Origin: Streptomyces katrae
GTDB taxonomy: Bacteria; Actinomycetota; Actinomycetes; Streptomycetales; Streptomycetaceae
Assembly (NCBI RefSeq): GCF_000966975.1
Contig: NZ_JZWV01000602.1
Location: 1-12,864, forward strand
Length of the DNA stretch: 12,864 nt
Direction: 5' to 3'
Each line of letters begins with the position of its first letter. Position 1 is the first letter of the stretch. The translations under genes were made by a program, and so were the position numbers. Of this stretch, positions 12,706 to 12,864 are shown one piece after another. The notes beneath the pieces are model-generated. The model ran no database searches, was not told the origin of the DNA, and was given only the letters and a program-made list of their open reading frames with translations.

Positions 12706-12839
12706 GCGTCACCCGCGTCACCACAGCCCCGCAAACCGCCTGTGACCTGCGCATACGTGGGTGACGCAGACGGCCCACGGCTGCGTCACCTCGCGTCACC
12801 TGCGTCACCAGGCCGCGTCACCCGATGACGCGGTGACGC
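12706..12839. repeat. GCGTCACC iterons, candidate replication origin
   Basis: Six perfect plus-strand copies start at 12706, 12715, 12783, 12793, 12802 and 12815. Two perfect minus-strand copies (GGTGACGC) lie at 12760-12767 and 12832-12839. A near copy is at 12824-12831, and partial copies lie near 12741 and 12844. Spacing of the plus copies is 9 to 13 bases within each group, close to one helical turn. No gene is seen in 12520-12864. The site could instead be integrase arm sites or operators for genes to the right. Confidence 0.6.
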
Positions 12840-12864
12840 AGACCGGTGACACACGACCGCAGCC

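Larger units (their letters stand above)
677..12864. mobile_element. actinomycete integrative and conjugative element (AICE), left part
   Basis: The element runs from the tRNA-Arg fragment to beyond the window. Its support is the half-tRNA junction, a TraB/FtsK translocase, Spd-like membrane proteins, DUF6284, DUF6303 and DUF6251 proteins, and a primase-polymerase plus helicase replication pair, all characteristic of Streptomyces AICEs. The integrase and excisionase were not found here. In AICEs they usually lie near the intact-tRNA end, so they are expected to the right. About 12.1 kb of the element is visible. Confidence 0.88.

Noticed and set aside
12526..12828. 100-codon frame after the helicase gene
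   Set aside because: It covers the terminator, the A/T-rich palindrome and the iterons; its product simply reads through repeats.
12706..12839. Repeat array as a CRISPR
   Set aside because: The units are 8 bases, occur in both orientations and have spacers of 1-60 bases; this is an iteron pattern.

Overview
The window is very GC-rich actinobacterial DNA, almost certainly from Streptomyces or a close relative. It uses GTG starts, GTGA/ATGA stop-start overlaps and Streptomyces-specific small protein families. It holds the junction between a chromosome and an actinomycete integrative and conjugative element (AICE), followed by about 12.1 kb of that element. The right end of the element lies outside the window.

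Region by region. (1) Positions 1-673 are chromosomal: the 3' part of a class F (actinobacterial) sortase gene, closed by a strong hairpin terminator. (2) Positions 677-721 are the 3' half of a tRNA-Arg(CCU) gene on the minus strand. Similarity stops inside the anticodon loop, which is the hallmark of an AICE attachment site. The complete tRNA, and probably int/xis, should lie beyond position 12864. (3) Positions 813-2505 (minus strand) are a tightly coupled pair: a helix-turn-helix protein with an unrecognised sensor-like C-terminal domain, and a PP2C-type Ser/Thr phosphatase with intact metal-binding motifs. (4) Positions 2506-2944 are a divergent control region. It has a candidate promoter, three copies of an 18-bp operator-like sequence, and a long structured leader carrying a sequence that matches the actinobacterial rRNA antitermination site. 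(5) Positions 2945-6988 are a plus-strand operon of small AICE genes: DUF6284, DUF6303, an Spd-like membrane protein, an RRQRL-type zinc protein, a DUF3307-like protein, DUF6251, and small zinc-finger or unknown proteins. (6) Positions 7082-9148 encode the FtsK/TraB-type conjugative DNA translocase. It is followed at once by a CTAG-rich repeat cluster that is a good candidate for the cis-acting transfer locus. (7) Positions 9299-10108 hold three small genes, two encoding membrane proteins and two encoding cysteine-rich motifs. (8) Positions 10193-12519 hold the replication pair: a primase-polymerase and a helicase-like ATPase (RepPP-type AICE). (9) Positions 12520-12864 contain a terminator, an A/T-rich palindrome and at least eight copies of the iteron GCGTCACC in both orientations, a likely replication origin.

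How the genes work together (inference): the HTH protein, perhaps modulated by its sensor domain and by the phosphatase, would keep the plus-strand operon quiet from the three operators. On induction, the boxA-like leader would help RNA polymerase read through many hairpins over about 10 kb. The primase-polymerase and helicase would amplify the excised circle from the iteron region. The TraB-like pump would move double-stranded DNA to the recipient, with the Spd-like membrane proteins spreading it through the mycelium.
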